Origin: Yoonia sp. | GTDB taxonomy: Bacteria > Pseudomonadota > Alphaproteobacteria > Rhodobacterales > Rhodobacteraceae | Length of the DNA stretch: 64,000 bases | Direction: 5' to 3' | Assembly: GCF_030731595.1 (NCBI RefSeq) | Contig: NZ_JANQTS010000082.1 | Span: 1 to 64,000, forward strand | Part shown: piece by piece, positions 50,401-60,460 of the stretch | Layout of the letters: the number at the start of each line of letters is the position of its first letter | Numbering within the stretch: position 1 is the first letter of the stretch | Notes under the pieces: model-generated | Seen by the model: only the letters and a program-made list of their open reading frames with translations | Database searches by the model: none | Told to the model about the DNA's origin: nothing | Program-made: the position numbers and the translations under genes

Positions 50401-51579
50401 ATGGCAGAGCAAGCACCACAGGATGACCAGATCACGCTGGACCAATTGGACCGCGACCCGTTTCCGATCTATCGCCGCCTGCGCGCCCAGACCCCCGTGC
50501 TGCGGGTAAAATCCGCAGGCCGCACCCTGCTGACCAAGGCCGTCGATACAAAATACGTCAAGGACAACCCCGCCATTTTCAGCTCTGACGACCCCAATAC
50601 CCCGATGAAACGCGCCTTTCGCGCCCATACGCTGATGCGCAAGGACGGCGAAGCGCACCGCCGCGAACGCATGGCGATGGCCCCCGCCTTTGCGGCCAAG
50701 GTGATCCAGAATGACTGGATGCCCAAATACGAGCAAATCGCCCGCGACTACGTGGGCCGCCTGCCCCGTGGCGAGGTCGTCGACCTCTTTGCGATCCTGT
50801 CAGGCGCCTATGCCGCCCGCGGCCTTGCGATCTTGCTTGGCATGGAAGAGGCCAGCGACGCGGACATGCTGGAATGGTCCCAAGCCCTGATCGAAGGCGC
50901 TGGCAACTTCGGTTGGCGGGATGAACCCTTTGCCCGCAGCGACCGCGCCAATGACGCCATTGATGCGCTGCTGGACCGCATTCAGGATCGCCACCGCGCC
51001 GCCCCGAACAATTCGGCCTTTTCAGTGATGATCAATGCCGATGATCCGATCCCCATGTCGCAAATCTATGCGAACATCAAAATCGCGATCGGCGGCGGGA
51101 TCAACGAACCGCGCGATGCGCTGAATACGATCCTTTACGGGCTGCTGACCAACCCTGACCAACTGGCCGAAGTGAAGCGCAATGATGACTGGGACAAAGC
51201 ATTCGAAGAAGGCGTGCGCTGGGTCGCACCCATCTCTGCCTCTTCCCGTTTGGTGACAGAAGACACCGAAATTCGCGGCTATCTGATCCCCAAAGGCGAT
51301 ACGGTCATGACCATTCAGGCCAGTGCCAACCGCGACGAAGACCTGTTTGACGATGGCGAGGTCTTTCAGGTCTATCGTGACAAGAACCCGCATCAATCCT
51401 TTGGCAACGGCCCGCACTTCTGCCAGGGCACTCATGTGGCACGGCGCGCGGTGGGCAAGGTGATGTTGCCGATCCTGTTTGACCGTTTTCCCAATATGGA
51501 AATTCCCGATACCGATGCGGTGATCTGGCGCGGCTTTGGCTTTCGCGGGGCTGTTCAGATCCCTGTCCTGTTGAAGTAG
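50401..51579 (+). CDS. Cytochrome P450
   Basis: A 392-residue soluble bacterial P450. Heme Cys is C341 in FGNGPHFCQGTHVARR; the ExxR motif is EGVR (270-273); the C-helix shows HRRER (86-90). The I-helix reads IGGGINEPRDAL (about 230-241): the conserved acidic residue (E236) is present but Pro follows where most P450s have Thr. No ferredoxin or ferredoxin reductase gene lies nearby. It could O-demethylate or hydroxylate a methoxylated aromatic acid from the neighbouring pathway; this is inference. GGGAGGG precedes the ATG at about 8 nt. It is 27 bp after the amidohydrolase gene and 8 bp before the acyl-CoA dehydrogenase gene. Confidence 0.92.
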   Translation: MAEQAPQDDQITLDQLDRDPFPIYRRLRAQTPVLRVKSAGRTLLTKAVDTKYVKDNPAIFSSDDPNTPMKRAFRAHTLMRKDGEAHRRERMAMAPAFAAKVIQNDWMPKYEQIARDYVGRLPRGEVVDLFAILSGAYAARGLAILLGMEEASDADMLEWSQALIEGAGNFGWRDEPFARSDRANDAIDALLDRIQDRHRAAPNNSAFSVMINADDPIPMSQIYANIKIAIGGGINEPRDALNTILYGLLTNPDQLAEVKRNDDWDKAFEEGVRWVAPISASSRLVTEDTEIRGYLIPKGDTVMTIQASANRDEDLFDDGEVFQVYRDKNPHQSFGNGPHFCQGTHVARRAVGKVMLPILFDRFPNMEIPDTDAVIWRGFGFRGAVQIPVLLK

Positions 51580-51587
51580 CCGCTGTT

Positions 51588-53114
51588 TTGACCGCCTTTA
51601 TTGCCCCGACCGAAGATATCCTGTTCTCGCTGCACCATGTGGCGGGGGCCAGCAGCCTTGCAAGTTGGGACCCTGAGTTGGCAGGCGACATCTTGGGCCA
51701 CTTTGCCGGTTTTGCCGAAGGTGTCATTGCGCCGCTCAATGCGGTCGGCGACCGCCAGCATGCGCAACTGGTCAACGGACGCGTGCGGATGCCCGACGGC
51801 TTTGTCGCTGCCTATGCCCAAATGGCCGAGGACGGCTGGCAAGGGCTGACAGCCCCCGAAGCCTTTGGCGGCATGGGAGCCTCGCCCTTGATCGCGGCAG
51901 GGGTATCCGAGGTATTTTCCGGCGCGAACCACGCGCTGCAAATGGTCTGCAATCTGGTGCCCGGTGCGATTGCGACGCTGATGAAATACGGCACGCTGGC
52001 CCAGCAAAGCGAGTGGATTGCGAAACTTGCCTCTGGCGCTGCCCTCTCGACCATGTGCCTGACCGAAGCGCAGGCGGGATCGGATCTCTCGGCGATCCGG
52101 TGCCGCGCTGAAAACTCTGATGAGGGATGGCGGATTACGGGCGAGAAAATCTTTATCTCCGGCGGCGATCAGGACATGACTGCCGAAATCCTGCATCTGG
52201 TACTGGCGCGCAGCGGCCCCGCAGACTCTGGCATGAAAGGGCTGTCTTTGTACCTTTGCCCAGCCCAGCCCGGAGTCAGTGTTACACGGATCGAAGAAAA
52301 GATGGGGCTGCATGCCTCGCCCACCTGCCAGTTGCGTTTTGACGGGGCCAAGGCAGAATTGATCGGGACCGAGGGGCAAGGGTTGCAAGCGATGTTCACC
52401 CTGATGAACCACGCCCGCATCGATGTCGCCCTGCAAGGGGTGGCCCACGCAAGCCGCGCCGCCGATATCGCCGCGGCCTATGCGGCCGAGCGCGTGCAAG
52501 GTCGCCTTTCTGACGGATCGCCCGCCCTGCTGCACCACCACGCAGATGTGCAGCGCATGTTGGACGACCAACGCCGCCTTGCCTTGGGCGCACGCGCGAT
52601 GTGCCATATAGCCCTTGTGGCGCTCGAGACAGGTGACAGCCCCGCCCTTTGTGATTTCCTGACCCCGCTGTGCAAAGTCTTTGGCTCCCAGGCGGGTATC
52701 CGCGCCGCCGACCTCGGCATCCAGATCCTTGGCGGCTATGGCTATCTGACTGAATACGGCCTTGACCAGATTTGGCGCGATGCGCGGATCTGCGCAATCT
52801 ACGAAGGCGCCAACGGCATCCATGAACGCAATATCGCCACCCGGGGGCTGCGGCCGGGCGGCGGCGCGGATGAGTTTGCGGGCCTCGTCACAGAACTGGC
52901 TGGTGGGTCCAAGACTGTGCTGGAGCGTTTGGCCGACTGGCAGATCTGGCGCAGCGCGATGACCCAGGCATCCGATCCACTGCCGCAAGCACACGCTTTC
53001 GCGCAGGAAACGGCCAATCTGTTTTTTGCCGCCGCTTGGGCGCGCATTGACGCTGTCGCGGATAATCATCAAACACCTCAAGAGCTCAAGCGCCTCGCGC
53101 TGGCGTTGATCTAG
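51588..53114 (+). CDS. Acyl-CoA dehydrogenase
   Basis: A 508-residue FAD-dependent acyl-CoA dehydrogenase of the longer type, related in layout to the DmdC/FadE-like group: STMCLTEAQAGSDLSAIRC binds FAD/substrate, IFISGGDQDM, QILGGYGYLTEYGLDQIWRDARICAIYEGANGIH holds the usual catalytic and FAD region. It starts with a TTG 8 bp after the P450 stop; the protein start (TAFIAPTEDILFSLHHVAG) fits the family, so I accept it despite a weak ribosome-binding site. It may desaturate dihydro-hydroxycinnamoyl-CoA and so feed the crotonase step; this is inferred from context. An aliphatic or methylmercaptopropionyl-CoA substrate cannot be excluded. Confidence 0.85.
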   Translation: MTAFIAPTEDILFSLHHVAGASSLASWDPELAGDILGHFAGFAEGVIAPLNAVGDRQHAQLVNGRVRMPDGFVAAYAQMAEDGWQGLTAPEAFGGMGASPLIAAGVSEVFSGANHALQMVCNLVPGAIATLMKYGTLAQQSEWIAKLASGAALSTMCLTEAQAGSDLSAIRCRAENSDEGWRITGEKIFISGGDQDMTAEILHLVLARSGPADSGMKGLSLYLCPAQPGVSVTRIEEKMGLHASPTCQLRFDGAKAELIGTEGQGLQAMFTLMNHARIDVALQGVAHASRAADIAAAYAAERVQGRLSDGSPALLHHHADVQRMLDDQRRLALGARAMCHIALVALETGDSPALCDFLTPLCKVFGSQAGIRAADLGIQILGGYGYLTEYGLDQIWRDARICAIYEGANGIHERNIATRGLRPGGGADEFAGLVTELAGGSKTVLERLADWQIWRSAMTQASDPLPQAHAFAQETANLFFAAAWARIDAVADNHQTPQELKRLALALI

Positions 53115-53132
53115 TCAAAAGGCACTCCATTC

Positions 53133-54410
53133 ATGACACACCCTGATGTTCTGATCGCCGGTGGCGGCATTGGCGGGCTGACCTTGGCGCTGACATTGCA
53201 CCAGATCGGGGTCAGCTGCCGCGTGATCGAAAGCTCGGCTGTGATGCAGCCTTTGGGGGTTGGCATCAACATCCAGCCCAATGCCGTGCGCGAATTGTTT
53301 GATCTTGGTTTCACCGCGCAGGACTTGGACAGCGTGGGGGTCCCCGCCCGCGAATGGGCCTTGGTCGGACTGAACGGCAAAGAAGTTTATGCCGAGCCGC
53401 GCGGGCTGGAGGCCGGCTATAAATGGCCGCAGTACGCCGCCCACCGCGGGGCCTTTCATATGCTGCTTTACCGCAAAGTCATCGCACGACTGGGCGCAGA
53501 TGCCGTGCTTTTGGGATCGCGTGTGACGGGTTATCGTCAGTCTGGCACTGGTGTCACAGCTTTGGTGACACGGCCCGATGGCCGCACAGAAGAACAAGGC
53601 GCGCAACTCCTGATCGGGGCCGATGGCATCCATTCCGCCATCCGCGCCCAGATGCACCCAGACCAGCCGCCTATTCATTGGGGTGGTGCTGTGATGTGGC
53701 GCGGCACGGTCCGCGCCAAGCCGATGCGGACCGGATCATCCTTTGTCGGGCTTGGGACCCATGAACACCGCATGGTGATCTATCCGATCTCGGCCCCCGA
53801 TAGCGAAGGCTATGCGCAAATCAACTGGATTGCCGAAGTGACCCGTGACAACGCAGGGGGCTGGCAGGAACAAGGCTGGTTCCGGCCCGTAGAGGTTGCC
53901 GATTTCGCGCATCATTTCGATCAGTTCCGCTATGACTGGCTGAATGTGCCAGAGATGCTGGCGCAAACCGATTGCGCCTATGAAAACCCGATGATCGACC
54001 GCGACCCGATCCCGACATGGGTCGACGGACCTGTTGCTTTGATGGGCGATGCCGCCCACGCGATGTATCCGACAGGGTCCAATGGCGCGAGCCAAGCCAT
54101 CGTCGATGCCCGCGTGATCGGGGCGCAGATGCTCGCACACGGGGTGACGGCCACAGCACTTGCGGCCTATGACGCACAGCTTTGCGCACCGATCTCGGCG
54201 CTTGTCTTGCGCAATCGCGGGGCTGGGCCGTTCGGGTTGCTCAATCTTTTGGATGATCGCTGCGGCGGTGTGTTCGAGGACATCGAAGATGTTATCCCCG
54301 CGCAGGAGCGTGCGGAGTTTATGGCAACCTACAAGGCGGCGGCGGGCTTTGCGATTGACCGGTTGAATGCCGCGCCGCCAACGGTGCCGGTCGGAATGAC
54401 TGTGCCCTAA
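53133..54410 (+). CDS. FAD-dependent aromatic monooxygenase (PhzS/3-hydroxybenzoate-hydroxylase-like)
   Basis: A 425-residue group-A flavoprotein monooxygenase: GxGxxG in LIAGGGIGGLTLALTL, the DG motif in LLIGADGIHSAIRAQM, and the GD motif in VALMGDAAHAMYPTGSNGAS. The overall layout resembles PhzS and salicylate/3-hydroxybenzoate hydroxylases. It sits 18 bp after the acyl-CoA dehydrogenase gene on the same strand and converges with pcaQ, overlapping its stop by 4 bp. It probably hydroxylates a benzoate-type intermediate; the substrate is not known. Confidence 0.85.
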   Translation: MTHPDVLIAGGGIGGLTLALTLHQIGVSCRVIESSAVMQPLGVGINIQPNAVRELFDLGFTAQDLDSVGVPAREWALVGLNGKEVYAEPRGLEAGYKWPQYAAHRGAFHMLLYRKVIARLGADAVLLGSRVTGYRQSGTGVTALVTRPDGRTEEQGAQLLIGADGIHSAIRAQMHPDQPPIHWGGAVMWRGTVRAKPMRTGSSFVGLGTHEHRMVIYPISAPDSEGYAQINWIAEVTRDNAGGWQEQGWFRPVEVADFAHHFDQFRYDWLNVPEMLAQTDCAYENPMIDRDPIPTWVDGPVALMGDAAHAMYPTGSNGASQAIVDARVIGAQMLAHGVTATALAAYDAQLCAPISALVLRNRGAGPFGLLNLLDDRCGGVFEDIEDVIPAQERAEFMATYKAAAGFAIDRLNAAPPTVPVGMTVP

Positions 54411-55324
54411 CCTTGGGCGATCGCATCCGGTGCTGCACGCAAAAGCGCACTGATGAAGGCACGCGCCGCGACAGAGCGGACTTCCTCTGACCGTGACATG
54501 ATGCCGACCGCGCCGGTGGTGGCCGAGGTGTCCAGATCAAGCGCCACCAATCGCCCTTCGGCAAGGTCGCCCGCCACGACGCCATAGCTGATGACCCAGA
54601 CCGTTTGCAGATCCGCCAAAGTCACGGCACGCCCGAAGGCAGAGGATGCAGACTCGATCCGATGTGTGAAAAGCGGCACGCCCTGGGAAATCAGCAGCCG
54701 CGCCACAAGTGACCGGATCGCGGAATCTTGCGGCGGATAAAGCACGCGGAACCGGTCCAGATCCTGAAACTGGCGGACCGATACCGCCGGACTGTCGGGG
54801 TGCGCCACCACAACAACCTGTTCCGTATAAAGCTGCAGGAACTCCAATCCCGTCATCGTTTCGGGCCGCCCCAGACGACCCACCACCAGATCAAGCCCGC
54901 CGCTGCGCAAACGTGTCGTCAAATCCTGATGCGGGCCTTCGTGAAGCTCCAGCAGGGTATCGGGGTTTGTTGCACCAAAATCGGATACGGCTTGCGGCAG
55001 AAGATGCGATGCGACACTCGGCAGCGCCCCGATGCGCAACTTGCCCGCAGACAGACCTGTGGCGCGCACATTGCGCAACCCGTGGCGCAGGGCAGAGGTG
55101 CTTTGTTCCGCAAATTGCAGGAAAATGTCACCTTCGGCGGTCAGTTGAACGCCCGCTCTGCTCCGCTCGAGCAGGACAACCCCGATAATCTCTTCCAGCT
55201 CCTTGAGCGCCTTGGAAATCGCCGGTTGCGTCAGGTTCATCTGTTCCGCGGCGCGCTTGAGACTGCCGGCACGGGCAATGGCGCTGAACGCATTGAGATG
55301 TCGAAACTTGATCCTGCGATCCAT
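54407..55324 (-). CDS. pcaQ: LysR-family regulator PcaQ
   Basis: A 305-residue LysR protein with an N-terminal HTH (KFRHLNAFSAIARAGSLKRAAEQMNLTQPAISKALKELE) close to PcaQ, and a C-terminal ligand-binding domain. PcaQ activates the pca genes with 3-carboxy-muconate-type effectors. It is divergent from pobA-pcaCHG, as in other alphaproteobacteria. I chose the ATG at 55324 because MDRRIKFRHLNAF is the family start; the extra 11 residues upstream are in the promoter. By eye I found no clear ATAACC-N4-GGTTAA site in the 95-bp promoter. Confidence 0.9.
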   Translation of the reverse strand: MDRRIKFRHLNAFSAIARAGSLKRAAEQMNLTQPAISKALKELEEIIGVVLLERSRAGVQLTAEGDIFLQFAEQSTSALRHGLRNVRATGLSAGKLRIGALPSVASHLLPQAVSDFGATNPDTLLELHEGPHQDLTTRLRSGGLDLVVGRLGRPETMTGLEFLQLYTEQVVVVAHPDSPAVSVRQFQDLDRFRVLYPPQDSAIRSLVARLLISQGVPLFTHRIESASSAFGRAVTLADLQTVWVISYGVVAGDLAEGRLVALDLDTSATTGAVGIMSRSEEVRSVAARAFISALLRAAPDAIAQG

Positions 55325-55419
55325 ATAGTTTCCAAAAATAGCAATCAAAATGGTCAATTAGTTTATTTTCATCACCATTTCAACATGCCATTCCTGTTCA
55401 GCAAGAGGAGTAGAGCTGC

Positions 55420-56589
55420 ATGAAAACCCAAGTCGCAATCATCGGTGGCGGGCCGTCGGGGCTTTTGTTGGCGCAACTTCTGCACACACGCGGCATCGAA
55501 AGCGTCGTTCTGGAACGCAAGACAAAGGACTATGTGCTGGGCCGAATCCGTGCAGGCGTTCTGGAACAGGGTCTTGTCAAACTCATGGAAGAGGCCGGAT
55601 GCGCAGACCGCCTGCATGCCGAAGGCTATGTGCATGATGGCACGCTGATTTCCTACGGCGACGAGATGTTCCGCATCGACTTTACCGAACACACTGGAAC
55701 CCCTGTGATCGTCTACGGGCAGACCGAAGTGACCCGCGATCTTTACGCTGCGCGGGAAAAAGCAGGCGGGCGCATTGATTTCAATGTCGACGATGTCGTG
55801 ATCCACGGTGCCGATACCGATGCACCCTTTGTCACCTATACCGTCGCTGGTGAGCACCGGCGGCTGGAGTGTGATTTCATCGCCGGGTGCGACGGGTTTC
55901 ATGGAGTCAGCCGCCAGACGATCCCGCTGGATGTGCGCCGCGAATACGAAAAAGTCTATCCTTTCGGCTGGCTTGGCATCCTGTCCGAAACCCCGCCGGT
56001 GAACCACGAATTGATCTATGCCAATTCGCCGCGCGGCTTTGCGTTGTGTTCGATGCGCAATGAGAACCTCAGCCGCTATTACATCCAGTGTTCGCTTAGC
56101 GACAAGCCAGAGGATTGGACGGACGAGGCGTTCTGGCAGGAACTCAAGCGGCGGATCCCGGCGGATCAGGCCGCCAATCTGGTGACAGGCCCGTCGATCG
56201 AAAAATCCATAGCACCCTTGCGGTCTTTCGTGACCGAACCAATGCGCTGGGGCCGGTTGTTCTTGTGCGGGGATGCCGCCCATATCGTGCCACCGACGGG
56301 GGCCAAAGGGCTGAACACGGCCGCCTCTGATGTGCATTATCTCTACAATGGGCTGCGCGATTTCTACGAGAAAAACAGCACGCAAGAGATTGATTTATAT
56401 TCGCAAAAGGCGCTTGCGCGGGTCTGGAAAGCGGAACGGTTTAGCTGGTGGTTCTCATCCATGATGCACCGCTACCCCGACCAGTCCGCATTCGACCTCA
56501 AAATGCAGGTGGCCGATCTGGAATTTCTGCGCTCGAACAAATCCGCCCAAAAGGCGATGGCCGAAAACTATGTGGGCTTGCCGTATTGA
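55420..56589 (+). CDS. pobA: 4-hydroxybenzoate 3-monooxygenase PobA
   Basis: A 389-residue FAD monooxygenase: VAIIGGGPSGLLLAQLL, LERKTKDYVLGRIRAGVLEQG, the DG segment FIAGCDGFHGVSRQ and LCGDAAHIVPPTGAKGLN. These match PobA closely in length and motifs. It converts 4-hydroxybenzoate to protocatechuate with NADPH and O2. AGAGGAG lies before the ATG. It leads the pca operon and links hydroxycinnamate side-chain shortening (coumarate gives 4-hydroxybenzoate) to ring cleavage. Confidence 0.95.
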   Translation: MKTQVAIIGGGPSGLLLAQLLHTRGIESVVLERKTKDYVLGRIRAGVLEQGLVKLMEEAGCADRLHAEGYVHDGTLISYGDEMFRIDFTEHTGTPVIVYGQTEVTRDLYAAREKAGGRIDFNVDDVVIHGADTDAPFVTYTVAGEHRRLECDFIAGCDGFHGVSRQTIPLDVRREYEKVYPFGWLGILSETPPVNHELIYANSPRGFALCSMRNENLSRYYIQCSLSDKPEDWTDEAFWQELKRRIPADQAANLVTGPSIEKSIAPLRSFVTEPMRWGRLFLCGDAAHIVPPTGAKGLNTAASDVHYLYNGLRDFYEKNSTQEIDLYSQKALARVWKAERFSWWFSSMMHRYPDQSAFDLKMQVADLEFLRSNKSAQKAMAENYVGLPY

Positions 56590-56631
56590 TTTGCGCAGCC
56601 CAATCGCATTCACTGCAAACGGAGGATCACG

Positions 56632-57731
<1,100 letters not shown>

Positions 57732-57733
57732 TC

Positions 57734-58333
57734 ATGACGCAATCGCTTGACTACCTCAAAGAAACTGCGTCCCAGACCGCAGGCCCCTATGTGCACATCG
57801 GTCTTGCACCGGGTGATGCGGGCTTTGACATCTACCGTCAGGAACTGGGGCATGACATCACAGGCCCGAACGCCAAAGGCCAGCAGATCACCGTGACAGG
57901 GATCGTCACTGACGGCACCGGCGCGCCGGTCAAGGACGTGCTCATCGAAATCTGGCAGGCCAATGCCGCAGGCACCTATGCCGGACACGGCGAGGTCGAA
58001 GACGGGTTTCGCGGTTGGGGGCGCGTGATCCCCGACTTTGAAACGGGCGAGTTCAGCTTTGAAACCATTAAGCCGGGTGCTGTGACGGGTCGCGATGGCC
58101 GTCCTATGGCACCGCATCTGAACCTGTGGCTGGTGGCACGCGGTATCAATGTCGGCCTGAACACGCGGATGTATTTCGCGGACGAAAGTGCCGCGAATGC
58201 CGCCGATTCCGTGTTGAACCTGATTGAACAGGCCCACCGCCGCGCGACGCTGATTGCGCAGGGCGACGGGACCAATTATCGTTTCGACATCAGCCTTCAG
58301 GGCGAGCATGAAACCGTTTTCCTTGATGTATGA
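57734..58333 (+). CDS. pcaG: Protocatechuate 3,4-dioxygenase alpha subunit PcaG
   Basis: A 199-residue subunit: TAGPYVHIGLAPG at the N-terminus, VTGIVTDGTGAPVKDVLIEIWQANAAGTY and MAPHLNLWLVARGIN. It lacks the full set of iron ligands, as expected for the alpha subunit. It starts 2 bp after pcaH and overlaps the next gene by 4 bp (ATGA), so the operon continues into the BKACE gene. Confidence 0.96.
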   Translation: MTQSLDYLKETASQTAGPYVHIGLAPGDAGFDIYRQELGHDITGPNAKGQQITVTGIVTDGTGAPVKDVLIEIWQANAAGTYAGHGEVEDGFRGWGRVIPDFETGEFSFETIKPGAVTGRDGRPMAPHLNLWLVARGINVGLNTRMYFADESAANAADSVLNLIEQAHRRATLIAQGDGTNYRFDISLQGEHETVFLDV

Positions 58334-59178
58334 GTGACCCCATGACAAACCCCTGCATCATCTGTGTCGCCATCACCGGATCACTGCCCACCAAGGCCGA
58401 TAATCCGGCAGTTCCCGTCACAATTGCCGAACAGATCGAAAGCACCCACGAGGCTTTTGAGGCAGGCGCAAGCATTGCCCATTGCCATGTGCGCGATGAC
58501 GCAGGCAAACCCACCTCTGACCCGGACCGCTTTGCGCGGTTGAAGGAAGGGTTGGAAAAACACTGCCCGGGTATGATCGTGCAACTATCGACCGGTGGGC
58601 GGTCAGGCTCGGGACGCGAGCGCGGCGGCATGTTGCCGCTTTCACCCGATATGGCGTCCCTCTCGGTCGGCTCGAACAATTTTCCGACCCGCGTTTATGA
58701 AAATAGCCCCGATCTGGTGGATTGGCTGGCCGCTGAGATGATCGCCAACGACGTGAAGCCCGAGATCGAGGCCTTCGACCTCAGCCATATCGTGCAGGCC
58801 ACGCGCATGGCTGGCGACGGACGGCTCAAAGCCCCGCTTTACGTCCAATTCGTCATGGGGGTGAAAAACGCGATGCCGGCGGACGAGCCGATCTTTGATT
58901 TCTATATCGAAACGCTCAGGCGGCTGGCCCCCGACGCGCAATGGTGTGCCGCGGGTATTGGCCCTGCGCAACTGGTTGTGAACGAATGGGCGATCTCCAA
59001 AGGGGGCCATACACGGACCGGGCTGGAGGATAACGTGCGGCTTGACCGCAACACGCTGGCCCCGTCGAATGCAGCGCTTGTGCGCCGTGCGGTGGAGCTT
59101 TGCGATAAATACGAGCGCCCCGTAGCCACTTGGCAAGAAGCCCGCGACATCCTTGGCCTGCGCAAGGTGGCTGCATGA
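58330..59178 (+). CDS. BKACE family enzyme (DUF849, beta-keto acid cleavage)
   Basis: A 282-residue TIM-barrel protein of the BKACE/Kce family. The zinc His-x-His is in SIAHCHVRDDAGKPT, and the conserved Glu is in HTRTGLEDNVRLD; QLSTGGRSGSGRERGG and LSVGSNNFPTRVY are also typical. Members combine a beta-keto acid with acetyl-CoA to yield acetoacetate and a CoA ester. In this operon the natural substrate would be 3-oxoadipate, giving succinyl-CoA and acetoacetate. This use is inferred from context; beta-ketoadipate activity has been reported in the family. It is coupled to pcaG by 4-bp overlap; an alternative ATG lies 12 nt further on (58342). Confidence 0.88.
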   Translation: MSDPMTNPCIICVAITGSLPTKADNPAVPVTIAEQIESTHEAFEAGASIAHCHVRDDAGKPTSDPDRFARLKEGLEKHCPGMIVQLSTGGRSGSGRERGGMLPLSPDMASLSVGSNNFPTRVYENSPDLVDWLAAEMIANDVKPEIEAFDLSHIVQATRMAGDGRLKAPLYVQFVMGVKNAMPADEPIFDFYIETLRRLAPDAQWCAAGIGPAQLVVNEWAISKGGHTRTGLEDNVRLDRNTLAPSNAALVRRAVELCDKYERPVATWQEARDILGLRKVAA

Positions 59179-59206
59179 ATGACGCCGCAGGGCAAGACAG
59201 GACCCG

Positions 59207-60256
59207 ATGATGGGGCCTTTTGATCATCCTTGGCTTGGCTGCCTGTTGGGCGATGCACAAGCGGCATCCATCTGGGGACCTGACCAGCAAATCCGGCATA
59301 TGCTGACGTTCGAGGCGAGCTTTACACGGGCCTTGGGTGCCGTGGGGGCGATCCCTTTGGAGCAAGCCAATCGGGTTGCAGAGCTGATAGATGGTTTTCA
59401 ACCCGATCTTGTGGCTCTGAATACAGCGACCGCACGCGACGGTGTCCCTGTCCCCGAACTGGTCGCACAATTGCGCAAAGCTGCGGGCTCAGATGCCCAA
59501 GCCGTCCATCATGGAGCGACCTCTCAGGATGTGATGGATACGGCGCTAGCGCTGACGATACGGTCGTTCAATGACCTTGCTGCTGACCGCCTGACCACAG
59601 TTGCGACAGGCTTTGATGCGCTCTTGGATCGCTTTGGCGCGCGCACGATCATGGGGCGCACCCGGATGCAGGCAGCGCTGCCGATCCGCTTTGCCGACCG
59701 TTTGGACACATGGGCCCTGCCCTTGCAGCGCCATGCACACAGGCTTGCCCAGATGCGCCCTGCTCTGGAGGCGCTGCAATTGGGTGGTGCTGTGGGCGAT
59801 CGCGCGGGCCTTGCTCCGCATGGCGATGCGATTGCGGCCCGGATGGCCACCCTTCTTGGCCTCAGCAACCCCGCCAAAGCCACCCACGCCATGCGCGACC
59901 ATATCGCCGATTATGCCAGCCTCTTGTCGCTGATCACAGGCAGTTTGGGCAAGATGGGGCAGGATATCTGCCTGATGGCGCAACAGGGCATCGAAGACAT
60001 CGGGCTGGACGGCGGTGGCGGATCATCGGCGATGCCCCATAAACAAAACCCCGTTCTGGCCGAACTTCTGGTCAGCAACGCTGCGTTCAATGCAACCCAA
60101 CTGTCCGGCATGCATCATGCACTGGTGCATGAGCAGGAACGCTCTGGCGCCGCTTGGGTTCTGGAATGGATGATCCTGCCGCAAATGGCGCAAGTCACCG
60201 CCCGCAGTCTTTCTGCTGCAATTGACCTGATCGGCCGCATTCACCGGATCGGCTGA
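59207..60256 (+). CDS. pcaB: 3-carboxy-cis,cis-muconate cycloisomerase PcaB
   Basis: A 349-residue member of the fumarase/adenylosuccinate lyase superfamily with the signature GGSSAMPHKQNPV, plus VHHGATSQDVMDTALAL and GRTRMQAALPIRFADR. It lactonises 3-carboxy-cis,cis-muconate to 4-carboxymuconolactone. It is on the short side for PcaB (about 350-450) but has all main regions. It lies 28 bp after the BKACE gene and converges with a DUF2783 gene, 3 bp away. Confidence 0.94.
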   Translation: MMGPFDHPWLGCLLGDAQAASIWGPDQQIRHMLTFEASFTRALGAVGAIPLEQANRVAELIDGFQPDLVALNTATARDGVPVPELVAQLRKAAGSDAQAVHHGATSQDVMDTALALTIRSFNDLAADRLTTVATGFDALLDRFGARTIMGRTRMQAALPIRFADRLDTWALPLQRHAHRLAQMRPALEALQLGGAVGDRAGLAPHGDAIAARMATLLGLSNPAKATHAMRDHIADYASLLSLITGSLGKMGQDICLMAQQGIEDIGLDGGGGSSAMPHKQNPVLAELLVSNAAFNATQLSGMHHALVHEQERSGAAWVLEWMILPQMAQVTARSLSAAIDLIGRIHRIG

Positions 60257-60259
60257 GCC

Positions 60260-60457
60260 TTATCTTGCCGCAGCGCGCGCGGCCTCCAGCGCTTGGCGCA
60301 GAACGCCCTGATCCCCAATGTGATTTGCAAGGATCAGCACAAGGCGCGCATTCAGCGCATGCATCGCAGCCTCGGACAGCCCCTCGTGCGCCGCGAGCAG
60401 TTCAGCGTAGAAATCATCGGTGTTTTCAAGATTGGGTGCGAGGATCAGATCCGCCAT
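60260..60457 (-). CDS. DUF2783 small protein
   Basis: A 65-residue soluble protein, LILAPNLENTDDFYAELLAAHEGLSE..., of the DUF2783 family. The family is small, helical and of unknown function, and commonly sits next to FAD monooxygenase genes, as here (3 bp after the monooxygenase stop). It may assist that enzyme. Confidence 0.85.
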   Translation of the reverse strand: MADLILAPNLENTDDFYAELLAAHEGLSEAAMHALNARLVLILANHIGDQGVLRQALEAARAAAR

Positions 60458-60460
60458 TGT

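Noticed and set aside
51555-53081. 508-codon minus-strand frame opposite the acyl-CoA dehydrogenase
   Set aside because: Almost the same length, but the plus strand carries the FAD and catalytic motifs of the family.
55325-55419. PcaQ binding site ATAACC-N4-GGTTAA in the pcaQ-pobA gap
   Set aside because: I looked on both strands and saw no convincing match.
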